Positions 15,679 to 24,127 are shown, numbered from the stretch's first letter. The stretch is DNA of 64,000 bases from Lachnospiraceae bacterium (GCA_902362715.1 CABIXN010000004.1:149337-213336), one strand, 5' to 3'. Notes: generated by a model from the sequence alone, not told the origin. Translations and numbers: made by a program.

Positions 15679-16683
15679 TTAGTATGGTGCATCCGGATCA
15701 AATCCAATAGATTCTTTCCACTCGTCCATATTATCAGCAGAAATTACAACTGCCTCTTCAATTGTTTTCGCATCATGTGTTTTACCTTCTGCAACATCAA
15801 CAGCAATCTGGATTGCATCACAGATCATACTTGGATAATAACTTACTGTTGCGATTGGGAATGCACTGTCTTTGATTTTGTCAAGATATACACTTGCACC
15901 GCCGCCTGCTGCATAAACAGCTTTAATGTCTTTACGGTTTGCTTCGTTAATTGCCTGAAGGATACCTACTCCCTGCTCATCATCCACGCAGAATACAGCA
16001 TCCAGTTCAGGATTAGACTGGAGGACATCACTCATCAGTTTCAGTCCGTCTTCCTGAGAAGCGCTCTCAGAAGCATATTCATTTACGATGTTAGCTTCCG
16101 GTGCAATTTCTTTTAATCTTTCTTCAAAAGCTGCTTTACGCTCTTCTGCAATATTACCCCAGCTTGTTACAGAGCAGACTGCAACATCAAACTCTTTGCC
16201 CAGTGTCTCTACCATCCAGTCAGCTCCTGCAGAACCACATCCCGGGTTATCTCCTGCAAGATAATAATCAGGCTCTGTAGCTCCTAATGTACGATCAAAG
16301 TTCACCAATGTAATACCCGCATCTTTCACAGTCTGTGCTGCAGTGGCAAGCTCATCATTAATCGGAAGCAGAACGATAACATCCGGTTTCATAGAGATCA
16401 GATCGTCAATCTGGTTCGCCTGGTCATTGGTGCTTTCAGCCTGAACCAATTTATAATTCAGGTTATTGTCTTTACAATACTTTTCTGCATAGTAGGTAAC
16501 TGCAGCTGTCCATCCGGTAGATGCCTTCGGTACAGAAATACCAACCATAGCGCCTTCTTTCTTTTCCTCCTGCGCTGCTTGGGAGCCGGCAGATGCCTTA
16601 CCTCCATCGTCTGATTTTCCACATCCTGCAAAAACCCCAACACACAGAATGCCTGCCAGTAAAACTGCCAATACTTTTTTCAT
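15679..16683 (-). CDS. Sugar ABC transporter substrate-binding lipoprotein (RbsB/peripla_BP_4 family)
   Basis: 334 residues. A lipoprotein signal is clear: MKKVLAVLLAGILCVGVF then AGC, so Cys20 should be lipidated. The mature protein follows the ribose-binding-protein fold: KASTGWTAAVTYYAEKYCKD, NDQANQIDDLISMKPDVIVLLP, a hinge GDNPGCGSAGADWM and DAVFCVDDEQGVGILQAI. It captures a monosaccharide or small glycoside outside the cell for the permease/ATPase genes that follow. RBS AAAAAGGAGGAAG. Gene lies 29 bp after the dehydrogenase gene. Confidence 0.92.
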   Translation of the reverse strand: MKKVLAVLLAGILCVGVFAGCGKSDDGGKASAGSQAAQEEKKEGAMVGISVPKASTGWTAAVTYYAEKYCKDNNLNYKLVQAESTNDQANQIDDLISMKPDVIVLLPINDELATAAQTVKDAGITLVNFDRTLGATEPDYYLAGDNPGCGSAGADWMVETLGKEFDVAVCSVTSWGNIAEERKAAFEERLKEIAPEANIVNEYASESASQEDGLKLMSDVLQSNPELDAVFCVDDEQGVGILQAINEANRKDIKAVYAAGGGASVYLDKIKDSAFPIATVSYYPSMICDAIQIAVDVAEGKTHDAKTIEEAVVISADNMDEWKESIGFDPDAPY

Positions 16684-16712
16684 GTTACTTCCTCCTTTTT
16701 ATTAATACGTAT

Positions 16713-17774
16713 TTAAAAATACTTACGCTCTGTTAATTCCGGACAAACAAATACCTTTATCAGATCTTTATTTGTCTTCAGTTCTTCTAACGCCTGCTGA
16801 AGTTCAGCTAAAGGAACTGCCATAGAAAACATTTTCTGTGGTTTTATAACTCCGTAACGCAGCAGCGTAATTGCCTCAGCCCAGTTATTCCCGATACCTG
16901 CGCAGGAACCGCTGACTTTCTTTTCTCCCAGAACAAATTCATATGGTTCAAGATTTGCTGATGCATCTTCTGCACAGATTCCAAAAGCCTCCAGTTTCCC
17001 GCCTCTTCGAAGCATTTTAAATGCCTGTTCATAGGTTCTTGGATTTCCCACAGCTTCTATTACATTATCGACGCCCACACCTTCTGTGATTTTCATAATC
17101 TCCTCTACAGGATCCGTCTGACTTGCATTAATCACAAAATCTGCGCCCATCTCCTTAGCAATTTCAAAACGCTTCTCATCTGCATCTGTACCAATTACAA
17201 TAACAGGTGCGCAGCCTCTTGCTTTGGCTGCCTGCGCATGGAGAAGACCCAGTCCGCATCCAATTACCGCCACACTAGAAGCAATAGGCGCATTCATTCT
17301 CTGCGCTGCATGTACCACTGCCGTCAACGGTTCTACAAAGGCTGCTGTAAAATCATCCATATCATCCGGCAGCTGATAGCAGTTTTTCCAGGGCGCTTTT
17401 ACGTATTCCGCGAAGCCTCCATTGGTATGTGTTCCAAGCTGTGTGAATGATTCGCATAAGAGACCATCTCCATGCCTGCAGAAATAGCAGGTTCCGCAGG
17501 TGAGACAGATATCTACTGCCACACGGTCTCCCGGCTTTACTCCTCTGGCATTTTTTCCGGCCTTCTCTACAACACCCCAGAACTCATGCCCTGTAATCAA
17601 CGGCAGTTTATCTTTTGCATATTTTCCTGTATAAATGCTTGTATCGGAACCGCAGATGCCGCATACTTTAACTTTAATTAATACTTCGTCATCATTAATC
17701 TCCGGCACCGGCACTTCCATATACTCCATTTGATACGGAGCTTTTACAATCTGCGCTTTCATCATTTCCGGCAT
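16713..17774 (-). CDS. Zinc-dependent medium-chain dehydrogenase (polyol/threonine dehydrogenase-like)
   Basis: 353 residues. The catalytic-zinc region GICGSDTSIYTG and GHEFWGVV, the structural-zinc cysteines in CLTCGTCYFCRHGDGLLC, and the NAD loop VIGCGLGLLH are all present. Such enzymes oxidise a secondary alcohol of a polyol or sugar, as sorbitol dehydrogenase does. Start at ATG 17774 with AGGAGGA six bases upstream; the longer frame begins inside the upstream gene's coding end. It lies between the epimerase (overlapping by 0, stop at 17786) and the binding protein, so it is probably an intracellular step for the imported sugar. Confidence 0.87.
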   Translation of the reverse strand: MPEMMKAQIVKAPYQMEYMEVPVPEINDDEVLIKVKVCGICGSDTSIYTGKYAKDKLPLITGHEFWGVVEKAGKNARGVKPGDRVAVDICLTCGTCYFCRHGDGLLCESFTQLGTHTNGGFAEYVKAPWKNCYQLPDDMDDFTAAFVEPLTAVVHAAQRMNAPIASSVAVIGCGLGLLHAQAAKARGCAPVIVIGTDADEKRFEIAKEMGADFVINASQTDPVEEIMKITEGVGVDNVIEAVGNPRTYEQAFKMLRRGGKLEAFGICAEDASANLEPYEFVLGEKKVSGSCAGIGNNWAEAITLLRYGVIKPQKMFSMAVPLAELQQALEELKTNKDLIKVFVCPELTERKYF

Positions 17775-17785
17775 ATCTGTTCCTC

Positions 17786-18772
17786 CTAATCGCATGGCTG
17801 ATTAAAAATCTTATCCCGTCTTCCTTCATATGGCGCTTTAATAATTAACGGTTTTAAATAAGCCGCAACCTTTTCCACCCCATCTCCGACACTCATGGTT
17901 ACATCCTCATGCTCATAGCTTAATACATAGTCATAACCAACCATTGACAGCTCCGTAATAACTTTCTTCCATTCAACATCACCCCAGCCGGGGATTCTGA
18001 AACGGAATGCTTTATCCAGACGCTGCCAGTCTCCCTGCATCAGGATACCTCCCCGCTGAATATTATGCCTTACTACTTCCGCATCTTTAGCATGTACATG
18101 GAAAATCCTATCTCCCAGCTCATCTATAAAGTTCTCCACCAGCATTCCACCGGTAGCCATAATATTGGCCGGATCCAGATTGAAACCAAAGTTAGGATGA
18201 TAATCCAATAACTCAAGGGCTCGTTTTGCCGTATTCAAATCATATATAATGTTGTTTGGATGAGGTTCCATTGCAAATTTAACCCCATATTCTTTGAACT
18301 TATCCAGAATTGGAAGGAATCTCTCTACAAACAGTTTTTCCATATCACTCCAGCCATTTGCACTTGGAAACGGAAAATACCTGCCCCAGTTTGTAACGCC
18401 TGTAAAACCATTAACAACGGGAACTTCCAGTGCATTTGCCGCCTGGGCAGTTTTTAAAAGACTTTCCGTTCCATATTTTATCTTTTCCTCCGGTGTCCCT
18501 TTAAAAATTCCATCGGTATCTTCTGTATGAGGCCCCAGAATTAACAACGAATCTGCATGATTAGACAATGCGGAAATTCCAAGTCCATAGCTCTTAATCA
18601 TTTTTCTGAGCTTAACTGCATGATCTCCCTTCAGCAGCTCCTCACAGTCCAGCTGGCCATTGTCAACATATGCCGGAATTTCCAGCATTTCATAGCCTCC
18701 TGAACTTGCAATCTGTGCCACCTCCTCAATGGAAAGGTGCGCATAGTTTGCTGTAAAAAACCCAAGCTTCAT
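17786..18772 (-). CDS. TIM-barrel sugar (phosphate) isomerase/epimerase, copy 1
   Basis: 328 residues, AP-endonuclease-2-like TIM barrel of the IolE/IolI/YcjR superfamily. Likely metal ligands are seen in order: Glu in FAMEPHPNN, Asp in FNLDPANIM, His in HVHAKDAE and Glu in LSYEHEDVTM. Related proteins dehydrate inosose, epimerise sugars or 3-keto-glycosides, or take part in C-glycoside cleavage. It opens the leftward importer operon (RBS AAGGAG) and is closely similar to the protein at 21668-22645 over its full length. Together with oxidoreductases in the cluster it may handle a keto-sugar intermediate (inference). Confidence 0.85.
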   Translation of the reverse strand: MKLGFFTANYAHLSIEEVAQIASSGGYEMLEIPAYVDNGQLDCEELLKGDHAVKLRKMIKSYGLGISALSNHADSLLILGPHTEDTDGIFKGTPEEKIKYGTESLLKTAQAANALEVPVVNGFTGVTNWGRYFPFPSANGWSDMEKLFVERFLPILDKFKEYGVKFAMEPHPNNIIYDLNTAKRALELLDYHPNFGFNLDPANIMATGGMLVENFIDELGDRIFHVHAKDAEVVRHNIQRGGILMQGDWQRLDKAFRFRIPGWGDVEWKKVITELSMVGYDYVLSYEHEDVTMSVGDGVEKVAAYLKPLIIKAPYEGRRDKIFNQPCD

Positions 18773-18892
18773 GAATAAACTCCTTTCGCTTATACTTTAC
18801 TACCTGCTCCTGTTCTTCGTCCGGCTTATTCTTGTCAACATTAGACAACTTTTTTCATCCATCCAAAGATTCTCTATACCCTTTTCACAATT

Positions 18893-18921
18893 ATAGTATT
18901 ACATTTATTGGTACGTGTCAA
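18893..18921 (-). promoter_or_regulatory. Promoter of the epimerase-importer operon
   Basis: Minus-strand TTGACA (18921-18916), 17-bp spacer, TACTAT (18898-18893). The leader of about 115 nt holds a TTGTC-7-GACAA inverted repeat at 18832-18848 that could be an operator. Confidence 0.65.
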
Positions 18922-18929
18922 TATTTAAT

Positions 18930-19183
18930 GTGTGATTTTTTTACTTTCTTTTGTTTAATTTACATAACACACAGACAAAATCCGCATGTTACTCAGCAAA
19001 TTTCCATCACTTCTGCAATATTGTCACACTTTTATTATTTACTATTTTGTTTTTTCTTTTATATCACATTTTTTTAATTTTATAAGTCTTATATTTATCA
19101 TTTTATATTTTTATTTTTTCTTTATCATCATTTATAGATTTCAGCATTTTAGAGGATATTTTGATCTACAAATTTTTGAGAAA
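18930..19183. other. AT-rich intergenic stretch without a gene
   Basis: About 250 bp of very T-rich DNA between the importer promoter and the terminator of the LacI fusion gene. Short open frames here are composed of Phe, Ile and Tyr and have no ribosome binding site. I see no gene or RNA structure in it. Confidence 0.7.
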
Positions 19184-19227
19184 TAAAAAAAGAGCAACAG
19201 GGGCCAAAAATGACCGATATTGCTCTT
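19184..19227 (-). terminator. Terminator of the LacI-SBP fusion gene
   Basis: Minus-strand AAGAGCAA (19227-19220) pairs with TTGCTCTT (19197-19190), with an inner GGTCA/TGGCC stem, and runs into a T-tract. It begins 16 bp after the stop at 19243. Confidence 0.85.
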
Positions 19228-19242
19228 TATTATCTGTTTTTT

Positions 19243-21471
19243 CTATTTTGTATCGTTCAAAATATCGTTTTTTAGATCTATTCTCAGATTTTGAATTGCC
19301 ATCTCAGCATCCTCCTGTCCGATCACAGCATTGTGAACCCGGTTCCCAATCAGGGTTTCCACCTTAATCTCAGACAAATGATATCTTTGAATATTTTCAG
19401 GGATACATCTGGCTTTCACAGTATCAAACCCTTCTACAGCTGTGCCGAACCATCGGTATACACCCTCCAGAATTTCCCTGGACTCCTCATCAAAATCCGG
19501 ACTTACCCGTCCTAAAACGGCATTTTCTTCCAGAAGCCCTCCGTTACTGATCCACTTCAAAAACTCATAAGCCTCTGCTCTGCTCTTGCTGGTGTTTCGC
19601 ACCGCCAAAGACCAGCCTCCCTGGACACTGGTTTTTCCCGGCAGAACCGCAACCTGATATTTTCCCGCAATTTTGGAGTGCTTTTTCTCAGCAAGAGCGC
19701 TGGCATGTTCAGAGAACATCATCATCATAGCGGCCTTGCCCCTGATAAATTCATTTACCTGCTCATCCCACCACCAGTCCACGGACTTCTCATTGGCGTA
19801 CAAAAATCCTTCCATATAATTTTCCAGAGCCCGCCTTGCAGCCTCTTCATTTTTTATGATTTTACCGTCCTCAAATATGGCCCCGCCCATACTCCACAGC
19901 CGGGGAAGATACTCGCAGACCGCACCTGAATAGGCGCTTCCGCCAAGAGTAATTCCATACTTTGTCTCGGAATCCGGATTGTACTTTCTTGTAAACAGAC
20001 GTGCAACTTTATTAAACTCCTCCCAGGTCCTTGGAACTCTCAGCTCCTCCTTATACCACTCATAGTACAATCTCTGGTTTTTAATTTTATCAAAGAGATC
20101 TTTCCGGTAAAACAAAAGCTGCACAGAAAAAACATAAGGTACGCCGTATATATGACCATTCACTCTTGAAAAGGCATCCAGCACACGTTCTGAATATTTT
20201 TCCGTACACCTGCTGTTGTGCTGCACAAAATCATCCAGGCATGAAATCACATTCTGGCGCGCAAGCTCATCCATCCACGGCACATCAATGCTGTAAATAT
20301 CAAATTCCTGTTTTTTTTGATCCTCCATAATCGTATGAAACATCCCTGAAATTTTTTTTGTTACAATTTCTACCTCTATGCCGGTCCTTCTTGTAAAATT
20401 AGGGAGAAGAGCCCTCACCGCATCACTGCTGGGACTTTCATTTAAAAGGACCCTCAGCTTCCTGCTTTCCAAAGTCTTCCTAAATGATGATTCCCTTACT
20501 TCTCCGGGCATAGGCCGCACCAGCATCCTGTAGTTCCCATAGCCGGTCTCCTGCTCTATCACCTTTACTATCGTTTCAAAGGCATGCCGTCCCACCGACT
20601 TAAAAGGCAGAGGAATAATCTCGTCTTCAAAAAAAGGCGTTTTCTTTCCCTGATTAAAAATAATTACCTTCATATTATGCCCATCCTCCCCTTCCAGAAT
20701 ATACTGAAAGCGGTGAATCTCTCTGGCGACAGCTTCGTTGGATACGATCACTGCATCCGGCCGGGGCGACAGCTGAAATAACCTTGCAGCTCCTTTTGCC
20801 TCATATTCCGTGCTCACCTGAATAATCTCCATATATTTCTGATGATCAGTCTGACTGTCCTGAAGCATTCCCTTGCAATATGTATTAATCAACTGATCGT
20901 GATATGAGCTTTGGGCGTCCTCCGTAACAAGAGCAATCCGTTTTCCCTGTTCTCTGTAATATCCAATCAGATTTTCCATTGTATCTGAGATATCAAAGCC
21001 GATAAAATTACAGTCGCTGCCGGAAAGATCTGCAATGCAAAACACGATTTTCAGTCCTTTTTTTATAATATCAGAAAAAAACGCAAGGTTTGAAGGCTGA
21101 CAGGAAACAAGAATTACACCGTCCACATTATTCATAATAGATTCATTTAGTATTTTACACTCTTTATCCGCAATTCCATCTGAAACTTTTAGGTTCAGTG
21201 TATAATTACTTTTCTCAGCTTCATTTCTTACAGCTTCATAAAGTTCCGGAAACTCAGCAGAAGACATATTTGGCACCACCAGATCAATCTGGTTGGTATA
21301 TTCCATTTTCAAATTGCGGGCTGCTGAATTTGGCTTATATCCTAAAGCAGCCATTGCCTCTTCCACTTTTTTTATTTTATCAACACTGACATTTTTTACT
21401 CCGTTCACAACATTAGAAACCGTCCCATGGGATACCCCTGCCAGTTTAGCTACATCCTTCATTGTTACCAT
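19243..21471 (-). CDS. LacI-family regulator fused to a family-1 solute-binding-protein domain
   Basis: 742 residues in three parts. Residues 1-60: LacI helix-turn-helix and hinge (MKDVAKLAGVSHGTVSNVVN, LGYKPNSAARNL). About 60-335: LacI-type effector core (DLVVPNMSS, NVDGVILVSCQPS, AVIVSNEAVAREI). About 345-742: a complete extracellular solute-binding protein family 1 domain (EFDIYSIDVPWMDELA, GVPYVFSVQLLFYRKDLF, VPRTWEEFNKVARLF, GKAAMMMMF, AVLPGKTSVQGGWSLAV, AYEFLKWIS) but with no signal peptide, so it must be cytoplasmic. The frame is open throughout; no frameshift joins two genes. Start at ATG 21471, eight bases after GAGGTGA. It lies between two divergent paralogous epimerase operons and probably controls both. 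Confidence 0.9.
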   Translation of the reverse strand: MVTMKDVAKLAGVSHGTVSNVVNGVKNVSVDKIKKVEEAMAALGYKPNSAARNLKMEYTNQIDLVVPNMSSAEFPELYEAVRNEAEKSNYTLNLKVSDGIADKECKILNESIMNNVDGVILVSCQPSNLAFFSDIIKKGLKIVFCIADLSGSDCNFIGFDISDTMENLIGYYREQGKRIALVTEDAQSSYHDQLINTYCKGMLQDSQTDHQKYMEIIQVSTEYEAKGAARLFQLSPRPDAVIVSNEAVAREIHRFQYILEGEDGHNMKVIIFNQGKKTPFFEDEIIPLPFKSVGRHAFETIVKVIEQETGYGNYRMLVRPMPGEVRESSFRKTLESRKLRVLLNESPSSDAVRALLPNFTRRTGIEVEIVTKKISGMFHTIMEDQKKQEFDIYSIDVPWMDELARQNVISCLDDFVQHNSRCTEKYSERVLDAFSRVNGHIYGVPYVFSVQLLFYRKDLFDKIKNQRLYYEWYKEELRVPRTWEEFNKVARLFTRKYNPDSETKYGITLGGSAYSGAVCEYLPRLWSMGGAIFEDGKIIKNEEAARRALENYMEGFLYANEKSVDWWWDEQVNEFIRGKAAMMMMFSEHASALAEKKHSKIAGKYQVAVLPGKTSVQGGWSLAVRNTSKSRAEAYEFLKWISNGGLLEENAVLGRVSPDFDEESREILEGVYRWFGTAVEGFDTVKARCIPENIQRYHLSEIKVETLIGNRVHNAVIGQEDAEMAIQNLRIDLKNDILNDTK

Positions 21472-21582
21472 CTTCTGCTTCACCTCACAAACTATTTTGT
21501 ATATATCTTAACACAACTCAATACAAACTGTCAGTATTTTAGACTTTTGGTTTTTCCTTTTCTGACTGTTTTTTAGCTTTTC

Positions 21583-21649
21583 TTGCTTTTTTATGTATAT
21601 AATGTTATTATATGCTTAAATACAGACTCATTCGGTCATATTCGGTTAT
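21583..21649 (+). promoter_or_regulatory. Promoter and tandem repeat before the second epimerase
   Basis: TTGCTT (21583-21588), 17-bp spacer, TATTAT (21606-21611). In the leader a 10-bp unit ATTCGGTCAT/ATTCGGTTAT is repeated in tandem at 21630-21649, directly before GAAAGGAG. The repeat may be a regulator site overlapping the early transcribed region. Confidence 0.5.
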
Positions 21650-21667
21650 TTTGAAAGGAGCTATTTT

Positions 21668-22645
21668 ATGAAACTAGGATTTTTTACCGCAAATTTTACA
21701 GAAAAACCTCTTCAAGAAGTTATAAAACTGATTGCCCCCTTTGGTTATGAATCATTAGAAATTCCCGCATATGAAGGAAACGGCCAGCTGGAAACAGCTG
21801 ATATCTTAAAGGGAAACCGGGCGGCAGAACTAAAAAAAATGGCCGCCGGATACGGAATGACCATTGACGCCCTAAGCAACCACTCAGATTCCTTTTTAAT
21901 TATGGGGCCAACCGGTAAGGATACTGATTTCATATACAAAGGAACTCCGGAAGAGAAGATTAAACACGGAACAGAAAGCCTGATCCGCACCGCCCAGGCA
22001 GCAAATGCGCTGGAAGTTCCTACTGTAGTAGGTTATCCGGGGGTTGAGAACTGGGGACGCTTTTTTTTCTTTCCATATGGAGAAGGCTGGAGCGAATATG
22101 AGGAGCAGTTTGTAGAACGCTTTACACCAATTCTGGATAAATTTCAGGAATACGGCGTGCGCTTTGCCATTGAAATTCATCCAAACAGTTTTGTATACGA
22201 TATCCACACTGCCCTCCGGGCGCTGGAACTAGTAAATTACCATCCGGCTCTTGGTTATAATTTTGATCCGGCAAACACTATGTATCTTATGATAGATCCC
22301 GCTACCCTGATTGATACTTTAAAAGACAGAATTTACCATGTCCATGCAAAGGACGCCGAGCTTGCAAAGCATAATCTCGCAAAAGGCGGAACCCTTATGC
22401 ACGGCGATATGCGGGCTTTAGACCACACGTACCGCTTTCGTATTCCCGGCTGGGGCCAGGTGGACTGGAAAAGCGTAATTACGGAACTCTCAATGGTAGG
22501 TTATAATGGTCCCCTCAGCTATGAGCATGAAGATGTGACCATGAGCCGTATGGACGGGGTCAAAAAAGTAGCTCCATTTTTGAAACCACTGCTGATTGAA
22601 GCGCCTTATGAAGGGCGCACTGACAAGCTGTTTAACAAAGATTAA
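21668..22645 (+). CDS. TIM-barrel sugar (phosphate) isomerase/epimerase, copy 2
   Basis: 325 residues, full-length paralogue of the 17786-18772 protein: both begin MKLGFFTAN, share GTPEEKIK and GTESL, RFRIPGWG and VITELSMVGY, and keep the same putative metal ligands (EIHPNS, FDPANT, HVHAKDAE, YEHEDVTM). Most conserved blocks match almost exactly, so the two arose by duplication, though the region after GYNFDPAN differs. It is a single-gene transcript with RBS GAAAGGAG and its own terminator, divergent from the LacI fusion gene. Different substrate anomers or epimers for the two copies are plausible (inference). Confidence 0.85.
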   Translation: MKLGFFTANFTEKPLQEVIKLIAPFGYESLEIPAYEGNGQLETADILKGNRAAELKKMAAGYGMTIDALSNHSDSFLIMGPTGKDTDFIYKGTPEEKIKHGTESLIRTAQAANALEVPTVVGYPGVENWGRFFFFPYGEGWSEYEEQFVERFTPILDKFQEYGVRFAIEIHPNSFVYDIHTALRALELVNYHPALGYNFDPANTMYLMIDPATLIDTLKDRIYHVHAKDAELAKHNLAKGGTLMHGDMRALDHTYRFRIPGWGQVDWKSVITELSMVGYNGPLSYEHEDVTMSRMDGVKKVAPFLKPLLIEAPYEGRTDKLFNKD

Positions 22646-22693
22646 AATCTATAATCCTGAAATTAAAATTTTAAATTTTTTAAGTATTTTTCT

Positions 22694-22750
22694 GAAAGCA
22701 GCACCTTTTTTGTACCTTTCAAATAAGGTAAGCTGCTTTCATTTTTTATT
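22694..22750 (+). terminator. Terminator of epimerase copy 2
   Basis: GAAAGCAGC (22694-22702) pairs with GCTGCTTTC (22732-22740), followed by ATTTTTTATTTT. An inner pairing of ACCT and AGGT tightens the loop. Confidence 0.88.
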
Positions 22751-22856
22751 TTACCATATTTTCACACTTCAATTTATTCATAAACTTTCCACCCATGAAT
22801 TCACCTTTCATGCAGATACTAAAGTGTACCACTTAATGTAGAAAGGAGATTTCATT

Positions 22857-23285
22857 ATGAGTGACTGTAACGCACAATCTCTTGGGATTGCTTATGTACC
22901 TGTCCAAAAGGCAGATTTTACAAATATTTATTCCGAAAAGGAAGCGCTGCATTCAGGAACAATTTTCCCAGAATTAAACCTTCCGTTTTTTATAACGGAA
23001 ACAGATAAAATGGAAGCTGGCGCCTCCTGCACCGGTCCATTAAAGGACATTATGGAAACAGGTTTCTTTTTGGATGATCTGACATTGTATCTGGATACTC
23101 ATCCGGATGATAAAGAAGCCCTTTCCTTAATGAATGAGTATCTGAAAAAGAAGGAACAGCTTGTAACTGAATTTTCAAAGTCGCACTTTACACTGACGAA
23201 AAACTGTGTACCGCAGGCTGAAGAATCCAACAAAACATTTGCCTGGGCTGACGGCCCGGCGCCATGGGAAGGAGTGTGTGAATAA
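22857..23285 (+). CDS. CotJA-CotJB fusion, spore coat protein
   Basis: 142 residues. The first ~55 residues look like CotJA (LGIAYVPVQ, then a YSEKEALHSGTIFPELNLPF block). After a short linker, residues ~62-142 are CotJB: DDLTLYLDTHPDDKEALSLM, an EYLKKKEQLVTEF helix and a Trp-rich end FAWADGPAPWEG. In Bacillus and most Clostridia these are two genes, cotJA and cotJB. RBS GAAAGGAG precedes ATG 22857 and the frame is continuous. The stop overlaps the cotJC start by one base (TAATG). It should be made in the mother cell during sporulation and help assemble the inner coat with CotJC. Confidence 0.85.
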   Translation: MSDCNAQSLGIAYVPVQKADFTNIYSEKEALHSGTIFPELNLPFFITETDKMEAGASCTGPLKDIMETGFFLDDLTLYLDTHPDDKEALSLMNEYLKKKEQLVTEFSKSHFTLTKNCVPQAEESNKTFAWADGPAPWEGVCE

Positions 23286-23899
23286 TGTGGGTTTATGAAA
23301 AACGACTGCAGTTCCCCGTTAAAATTACAAAAACATGTCCAAAAACCGCAAAACTGATTATCAGCCAGTATGGTGGTCCGGACGGTGAATTAAGCGCATC
23401 TATGCGGTATCTGGCCCAGCGTTATACTATGCCGGTGAAATCTGTGGGCGGTCTTCTGACAGATATTGGTACCGAAGAACTTGCTCATATGGAAATCATA
23501 TGTGCAATGGTCTACCAGCTGACAAAGGATCTTCCAATGAAAGAAATCAAAGAAAGCGGCTTCGACGCTTACTATATTGATCATACTACTGCGCTCTGGC
23601 CTCAGGCTGCCGCAGGGCTTCCATTTTCCGCTATTGAATTTCAGTCAAAAGGTGACGCTGTCACAGACTTAACCGAAGACCTTGCAGCAGAACAGAAAGC
23701 GCGTACCGTATACGAAAATCTTCTTCGGGCCATTCCAGATCCGGAAGTGCGCGAACCGCTGAAATTCCTGCGGGCTCGGGAAATTGTTCATTTCCAGCGT
23801 TTTGGAGAAGCCCTGGAAAAAACCAAAGACACTCTGGATGCCAAAAACTTCTACTATTTCAATCCGGAATACGACAAAGCCATGTACCGGACTATCTAA
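23285..23899 (+). CDS. cotJC: Spore coat protein CotJC (manganese-catalase-like)
   Basis: 204 residues, usual length. The manganese-catalase fold is shown by metal-ligand helices: DIGTEELAHMEII (ExxH), a Glu in LAAEQKARTVYENL, and REIVHFQRFGEAL (ExxH). It starts MWVYEKRLQFPVKI as other CotJC proteins do. Start overlaps the CotJA-CotJB stop by 1 nt, so the two are translationally coupled. Expected in the spore coat, possibly with weak catalase activity. Confidence 0.93.
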   Translation: MWVYEKRLQFPVKITKTCPKTAKLIISQYGGPDGELSASMRYLAQRYTMPVKSVGGLLTDIGTEELAHMEIICAMVYQLTKDLPMKEIKESGFDAYYIDHTTALWPQAAAGLPFSAIEFQSKGDAVTDLTEDLAAEQKARTVYENLLRAIPDPEVREPLKFLRAREIVHFQRFGEALEKTKDTLDAKNFYYFNPEYDKAMYRTI

Positions 23900-23970
23900 A
23901 AAGAAGTTCTCAAAAAATCTTTCATGAGAGTCTCAAATGGTTTTCATCTGAATTGAAACAAAATCAGCAG

Positions 23971-24006
23971 CATTCTGGGGAAAGACATATGTCTTCCCTC
24001 AGAATG
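23971..24006. repeat. 36-bp near-perfect palindrome downstream of cotJC
   Basis: Arms 23971-23988 and 23989-24006 (CATTCTGGGGAAAGACAT against ATGTCTTCCCTCAGAATG) meet without a loop; only one G-T and one A-C pair break the symmetry. No T-run follows on either strand. It could end the cotJ transcript weakly or bind a protein. Confidence 0.75.
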
Positions 24007-24070
24007 GCACTACATATTTCAATCCTGCCTCCTGTTCAAGTATAGCATGCTCATTTTTTTGCAGCAAGCC

Positions 24071-24127
24071 TTGCAATCTCAAGCTTGTCTGATATAATTG
24101 ATTAAGCATCAGGTGTCTTGTCACCTG
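24071..24127 (+). promoter_or_regulatory. Promoter and leader hairpin of the MttB-family gene
   Basis: TTGCAA (24071-24076), 16-bp spacer, TATAAT (24093-24098). The predicted transcript starts a few bases before a CAGGTG-6-CACCTG stem (24110-24127), then reaches CCAGGAGG. Confidence 0.65.
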
